A stretch of DNA of 24,003 bases from a virus: IMG/VR virus record IMGVR_UViG_3300025732_002031, positions 1 through 24,003 of that record; one strand, given 5' to 3'. Below are positions 21,101 through 24,003 of the stretch, in pieces; position 1 is the stretch's first letter; each line of letters opens with the position of its first letter. A program made the translations under genes and the position numbers. The notes under the pieces were generated by a model, which saw only the letters and a program-made list of their open reading frames with translations, ran no database searches and was not told where the DNA came from.

Positions 21101-21856
21101 AGCGTCTATCTCATCTAATAACATTCTTGTTATTGTTTTTCTCGCCGCCAACTGTTGCCACCCGGTCATCCGCGTATCAACGTCAATCGCTCCCAATTTT
21201 TCCATATAGGCATTGACAAACTTTTCCTTTAAACCTTCTAGCTTGCGCGCGAACCCTGCCTTATCCCCTGCCAAAACACCTTCCCCCTTAGTCATCGAAC
21301 CAAGCATTTCCTCCGCTTGCATTGTCGCCGCCCGATCAACGTCCTTCGCCAAGCTCTTAGCTAACAACTTAGTCTTTAACCCACCCTGGACAATCCCTGC
21401 CACGCCATACTTGACAATATCCTCCGACACCCCTGCAAGAATAGCCCACCCACCCGTGACGTTCTCTCCACCAGGTAACTTGGTATAAAGACCCTTTGTT
21501 TTCTCAGGATATAAAATTCCTCTCGTCACTCTGTCCATCATCAAATCATCGTCGCCGGTGATCGCCCCCGTTGCCCCCTGAATAACAGGATAAGCCCCAC
21601 CCGTCGCGGCAGTCATTAACCCTGCCTTAGCAACAGCCAATTCCTTTTCGTGGGTTAAGACCCAATCCGTGACGGCTTCCTCTGTCTTTTTCTCTCGCTC
21701 AGCCTCCAACTGTTCCGGCGGTTTTTTCATCGCTTCCAAAACAGTACCAACAGGCCCCGGAATAGGCATAGCCGTAGATACGTCGAAAGTGTCCTTTTCA
21801 TAGAACCCATCATCGCGTTTTCTAACCTTCACGGCTGATTCAAAATCAAATATCAT
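18152..21856 (-). CDS. large internal virion / ejection-type protein, 1234 aa
   Basis: This is a very long helix-rich protein. The first 200 residues include Gly/Ala-rich amphipathic stretches (LMTAATGGAYPVIQGATGAI). Around 255-310 there is a small beta-barrel-like module (GKPILGKVTEILGNRVTVEAEG). Residues about 380-680 are charged coiled coil. The last 450 residues contain segments common to phage polyvalent internal virion proteins (LAYRLSSALVQISSFGDTMA; SLLWLVTFGLAGSIG). Podoviruses place such proteins inside the head and eject them to form the DNA channel. No lysozyme or transglycosylase motif was seen. The ATG is in an ATGA overlap with the 485-aa gene, which supports a shared role. Confidence 0.75.
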   Translation of the reverse strand: MIFDFESAVKVRKRDDGFYEKDTFDVSTAMPIPGPVGTVLEAMKKPPEQLEAEREKKTEEAVTDWVLTHEKELAVAKAGLMTAATGGAYPVIQGATGAITGDDDLMMDRVTRGILYPEKTKGLYTKLPGGENVTGGWAILAGVSEDIVKYGVAGIVQGGLKTKLLAKSLAKDVDRAATMQAEEMLGSMTKGEGVLAGDKAGFARKLEGLKEKFVNAYMEKLGAIDVDTRMTGWQQLAARKTITRMLLDEIDASGLSIGLSIKPVVGNTVTVMSKGKPILGKVTEILGNRVTVEAEGRQIIAMMSQFRLPPLAEKEDTLFPSGATEEVKLLEFKAAIQGEGFVGYSPKQSRELLKFVNSLPENVSKKEALKKFEETEKTLSQELPASKIKKIVREETGQIKDTGGVVSERVAFIQSLRDRVKAAKQAENFTKEEIFDTQKDLTELIDKSELEPADKAKFLKTIKNIQTPEDLQKALAPKINKKGEVVGVGLEEKINILLDKMERRNIASDINNVKTEGLAVEYKKAIENIQERFDLKNRSGKTLAKREQMRDFINRLKSEGKDIPIPEKTIAMLDRPSLQEIDIEELKKVRAEVEHLARLGKTKQRAREITYEAKKEKIKQKLIQDVHAINSVSKPNVPLGESTNKMVDRYINLRNYFTKTRVGLTPMEGLADVTGMQSMKKELDKNFGEYLSFNDDNFRKWYELTKDFDEGNFDRIGAYAISQQEGGIERLLNSGITDATKIELSAEEEKAYNFARETFDKYFDQVAQYSKEVYNESVGKVENYVSFMSDFENMNDLEMYDRFGQRPQEAINKRTKTVEQGFTKSRAATSNVQIETNIDKIFRRHLDDVAYLLTMGRDIKMYYEVVNSPEMRESLGDVGAMAWLQWLDLMARKGGVDSAKRIAALDILRRNVGAGVLAYRLSSALVQISSFGDTMATMGEKYATKGATNIATSQEWRNFIMDHFPEIKKAVGDDVAFREFGDSYFDKAVRLGMAPLQFMDGVMRSVAASGAYEKIAAERGVAVDLANPDKDIIQEATKLMRQSQGSSFFKDQPLAITTGYGLAENQSVNKTILQFQSFMLGRWDNINRQIYRLGIKDRNYKKAIMSLLWLVTFGLAGSIGTRKMSNAITGKPKRKDEPTFTEEMVKEAIGTVPLVGSLSSSIAYSSNPVPIIKTMNDVFDGASTVAKGEKSKTKLKGAVKVLGAGGALAGVPGSTTIAESVNNKLKDNKRRVRD

Positions 21857-23310
21857 TCTCCAGGCTCCGTTATCTCTAACCCGTTCTCTCCGCGTTTAAT
21901 CATCTTGACAGACCCGTCCTCGTCAATAAAAAGCTGCCCTTCTTCGGGGATAGTCATAATGCTTGGATTTCTGTTTACCGCGTCCTCATCTAAGACTTGC
22001 TGAACCGTTGTCGGTATCTTACTCGGATCGTAACTAGATAATAGTTTCTTAATAGCCAACGCTGAGTCCTGTTCGGTAGCGGATTTCCTCATCATCATCG
22101 CTTCTTTAATGGCAAAGATGGCGTTCTTGAAAGGAATAAGATTATTCTGTGACATATCCGCTTTCTTCCTCGCCCATTGGATATTCTCCGCTTCCCTTTT
22201 CAAGCTGTTAAGCATAGTAGCTTCTTTGGTCGAGAGAATACCGTCCTTGAAAGACTTAACGATAAGCTCCCGCCCCTTCTGCCTGTCGGTTTCGTCGTCG
22301 ATAAAGGTATCAACAAAATTTAAGTAACTTTCAGCTTTCGAGTTACTTTCTACTATCAACTCCAAGTCGGACTTAATCCTAGACTGAACCCCTTTGCGAA
22401 TATCAAGGATTTGTTTCTGGTCTAAAGCACCCACCACTCCACTCTCAGCCGCCGCTTGCTCCGCGTCTAAATCGGCTAAGGTAAGAGTTCCCTCATTGGC
22501 TTTTTGAAATATATTATTAAACCTTTCATCCTTTCCAGACTCATCAGCCCTTTTGAAAGTCTGGTTATTCTGGAATATCCGTCGCTGGCTTTCCTCAATC
22601 AAATCCAATCTCTCATCCGGCGGTAAAAAGGAATACTTCCCGTTATGCTTTTTTAACTCTTTTAAAACAACCGAATCCTTCTCCTGTGTCGCTGTGTCGG
22701 CATAAATCTCGTACTGCACCCCTGTTTTCTGAGCGTTCTTAATCATACTGTCAGCTTCTTTATAATCCAACACCCCGGCCGCTAGGTTAGCGTTAATCAA
22801 TCCCTGCATCTCTCCGTCAATCTGTTTCCTCTCTACATCCGTGACAGCATTAAGTCTTTTCTGTTGCATTATATCTAAGCTCTGAGCGATATTGATTTTA
22901 TTCGCCTGCATTTGCTTAGCCTGAAAATCTGCCCCGATCTTCATTCCTGTAACAACGTTCCCTCGCTCAAAGTCCATCCTTAACTGACCGGCGATCATTT
23001 GATTAGAAACACCTTTTAAACTCTCGACCTTTACTTTCTCCAATTCTTTAAAATACTTAGGCGAGTTATTAAAGTCCGGGTCTGCCGCGGCCCTAGACTG
23101 TATCTCTGCCGAGGCTATTTCATATTTAGTCTTAGCTTCCGTCGCTTGCATTACGTCGTTAGCATCACTCCACTTTTGGGCGATCTGCGTCACAGTATTC
23201 AAAACCTGATTCTGGTTAGCGGCGTTCTGCCCTGCCTCTTGACGGAAAGGAGCAGATTGCATTGGCTGTATATTATTGCGCGAGTTGTAAATAGGTAGAG
23301 ATGGACACAT
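21853..23310 (-). CDS. internal virion-type helical protein, 485 aa
   Basis: This protein is almost entirely helical. It has an Asn/Gln-rich N-terminus (QNAANQNQVLNTVTQIAQKW), many KA/ARA repeats typical of long helical bundles, and a short beta end (GQLFIDEDGSVKMIKRG). Length, composition and position between another virion gene and the 1234-aa protein fit the T7 gp15-like class of ejection proteins. That is an inference from synteny and fold type, not from a diagnostic motif. AAGGAG seven bases before the ATG marks the start. That site overlaps the -35 region of the opposite-strand HNH promoter, so the two genes could interfere. Confidence 0.7.
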   Translation of the reverse strand: MCPSLPIYNSRNNIQPMQSAPFRQEAGQNAANQNQVLNTVTQIAQKWSDANDVMQATEAKTKYEIASAEIQSRAAADPDFNNSPKYFKELEKVKVESLKGVSNQMIAGQLRMDFERGNVVTGMKIGADFQAKQMQANKINIAQSLDIMQQKRLNAVTDVERKQIDGEMQGLINANLAAGVLDYKEADSMIKNAQKTGVQYEIYADTATQEKDSVVLKELKKHNGKYSFLPPDERLDLIEESQRRIFQNNQTFKRADESGKDERFNNIFQKANEGTLTLADLDAEQAAAESGVVGALDQKQILDIRKGVQSRIKSDLELIVESNSKAESYLNFVDTFIDDETDRQKGRELIVKSFKDGILSTKEATMLNSLKREAENIQWARKKADMSQNNLIPFKNAIFAIKEAMMMRKSATEQDSALAIKKLLSSYDPSKIPTTVQQVLDEDAVNRNPSIMTIPEEGQLFIDEDGSVKMIKRGENGLEITEPGE

Positions 23311-23321
23311 TAAGATACTCC

Positions 23322-23350
23322 TTGATAAATGTCTGTTACCAGTCTATAAT
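23322..23350 (+). promoter_or_regulatory. sigma70-type promoter of the plus-strand HNH gene
   Basis: TTGATA (23322-23327), a 17-base spacer and a perfect TATAAT (23345-23350) give the closest match to consensus in the window. The GTG start of the HNH gene follows seven bases later, so the transcript would be leaderless. Confidence 0.78.
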
Positions 23351-23357
23351 ACAAGAT

Positions 23358-23810
23358 GTGGGGAGAAAAAATAGACCAACAATATATTATTTCTTGGCGC
23401 AATGTGAAGTAAATCCTTATGATTGCTGGAAGTGGAAAGGAACTATCAGTAGTGTTGGTTATGCTAAATTTTTTGATAAAGGCATTACAAAAGATGGACA
23501 CAGATTCTCCTATGAATATTTTGTAGGCCCGATCCAAAAGGGCTTTCACATTCACCACAAATGCGAGAATAGATGGTGTACCAATCCTGAACATTTGAAA
23601 CTTGTTTCCCCAAAAGAACATATTATCTACCATGATGGAGCAGCGGGTATAAATTACAGAAAAGAAAACTGTCATAATGGGCACCCTTTAAACGAAATAA
23701 ATTTATATGTAACACCTGATGGTCGCAGACAATGTCGAGAATGTATACGAGCCAGAACAAAGAAACACGCCATGAAATTAAAAAATAAAATGTGCATTAC
23801 TCCTTATTGA
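23358..23810 (+). CDS. HNH homing-type endonuclease
   Basis: This 150-aa protein has the phage HNH_3 layout. It has CWKWKG near 23-28, GYAKF, HRFSYE, the catalytic FHIHHKCENRWCTNPEHL (H66, H67, C69, C74, N76, H79) and a C-terminal zinc module (NCHNGHPLNE... CREC, about 105-129) that helps recognise DNA. The open frame reaches back to an ATG at 23301, but that lies upstream of the promoter and inside the start of the divergent virion gene. GTG at 23358 gives the usual family N-terminus and follows the -10 box. It is placed between two virion genes on the opposite strand and ends seven bases into the upstream gene's end, as expected for a homing insertion. Confidence 0.88.
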   Translation: MGRKNRPTIYYFLAQCEVNPYDCWKWKGTISSVGYAKFFDKGITKDGHRFSYEYFVGPIQKGFHIHHKCENRWCTNPEHLKLVSPKEHIIYHDGAAGINYRKENCHNGHPLNEINLYVTPDGRRQCRECIRARTKKHAMKLKNKMCITPY

Positions 23811-24003
23811 TGATAAAACTTACTCCAAGACCCTGTGTCGATTGTTCCCTTCGGCGTTCCACTTCCATAGATATTTCCTTTGTTACTTATTCCACCGCCG
23901 CCCATATCTTGACCCCATCCCTTATACATCCCGTAATTAGAAACGCCAGTTAAAAGAGTAGAAAAAGCGTTTGTATACCCTGTCCTCGCCGCTTGCGCTC
24001 CGT
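23804..24003 (-). CDS. partial virion structural protein (C-terminus)
   Basis: The open frame enters from the right edge and ends with TAA at 23804. The visible 65 residues (GAQAARTGYTNAFSTLLTG, then a Gly-rich stretch and a Ser/Gly/Thr end) resemble the C-terminal part of the smaller internal virion proteins (gp14/gp7-like) that precede the gp15- and gp16-like genes in podoviruses. The order of the next two genes agrees. The assignment is tentative because most of the protein is outside the window. Its 3' end overlaps the convergent HNH gene by seven bases. Confidence 0.65.
   Translation of the reverse strand, partial: GAQAARTGYTNAFSTLLTGVSNYGMYKGWGQDMGGGGISNKGNIYGSGTPKGTIDTGSWSKFYHQ

Noticed and set aside
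23301-23357. ATG at 23301 as start of the HNH gene
   Set aside because: It precedes the promoter -35 box and overlaps the start of the divergent 485-aa gene; the GTG at 23358 gives the family-like N-terminus.

Overview
The window looks like part of a tailed-phage genome (free phage or prophage), most likely a short-tailed podovirus-like virus. It has a large and small terminase pair, a tail-appendage protein with a T7-fibre-like N-terminal attachment region, and two long helix-rich proteins typical of internal virion or ejection proteins. It also has a recombination/nuclease set and many tiny overlapping genes, and no tape-measure, integrase, rRNA or ordinary host gene is visible. Composition is moderate, by eye a little over 40% GC. 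Most genes start from GGAGG-type ribosome sites and overlap by ATGA, so the host translates by Shine-Dalgarno. The host cannot be named from the sequence.

Layout. Almost everything is read leftward (minus strand). From right to left: (1) a late/virion block at 24003-17173, holding the end of a structural protein, a 485-aa and a 1234-aa virion-type protein and a tail appendage protein; (2) a strong promoter with an overlapping inverted repeat at 17096-17159; (3) an early-type operon at 17056-12986 of small coupled genes, including a Cas4/RecB-like Fe-S nuclease, a zinc-ribbon protein, a winged-helix protein and a NinG/HNH-like nuclease; (4) inside that operon, a 390-base non-coding stretch tiled by three closed multi-hairpin RNA-like cassettes at 13142-13505; (5) small genes and a metallophosphoesterase that appears to start with ATT (11107-12951); (6) a glycan cassette at 2738-11106, with a UDP-galactopyranose-mutase-like flavoprotein, four GT-A glycosyltransferases, a nucleotide-sugar 4,6-dehydratase, a radical SAM enzyme and a TMTC-like membrane GT-C glycosyltransferase; (7) packaging genes at 1-2021.

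Two genes break the leftward rule: a two-helix membrane protein (17913-18155) and an HNH homing-type endonuclease (23358-23810). Both lie exactly between virion genes. Each has its own sigma70-like promoter with a 17-base spacer, each has a GTG 6-7 bases after the -10 box so its mRNA would be leaderless, and each ends on the stop codon of the convergent virion gene. They look like independently acquired morons.

How the parts may work together (inference). The lipid-linked GT2 (2738-3322) would charge a polyprenyl phosphate with a sugar, and the neighbouring TMTC-like GT-C would use it outside the membrane, as in phage serotype-conversion systems but with a different enzyme family. The dehydratase, mutase-like flavoprotein and other GTs could make and add the sugars. 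The target, either the host surface or the virion, is not shown by the sequence. Four genes shorter than 60 codons (6364-6510, 12581-12721, 12986-13120, 16418-16546) are added here from start/stop coupling and ribosome sites.
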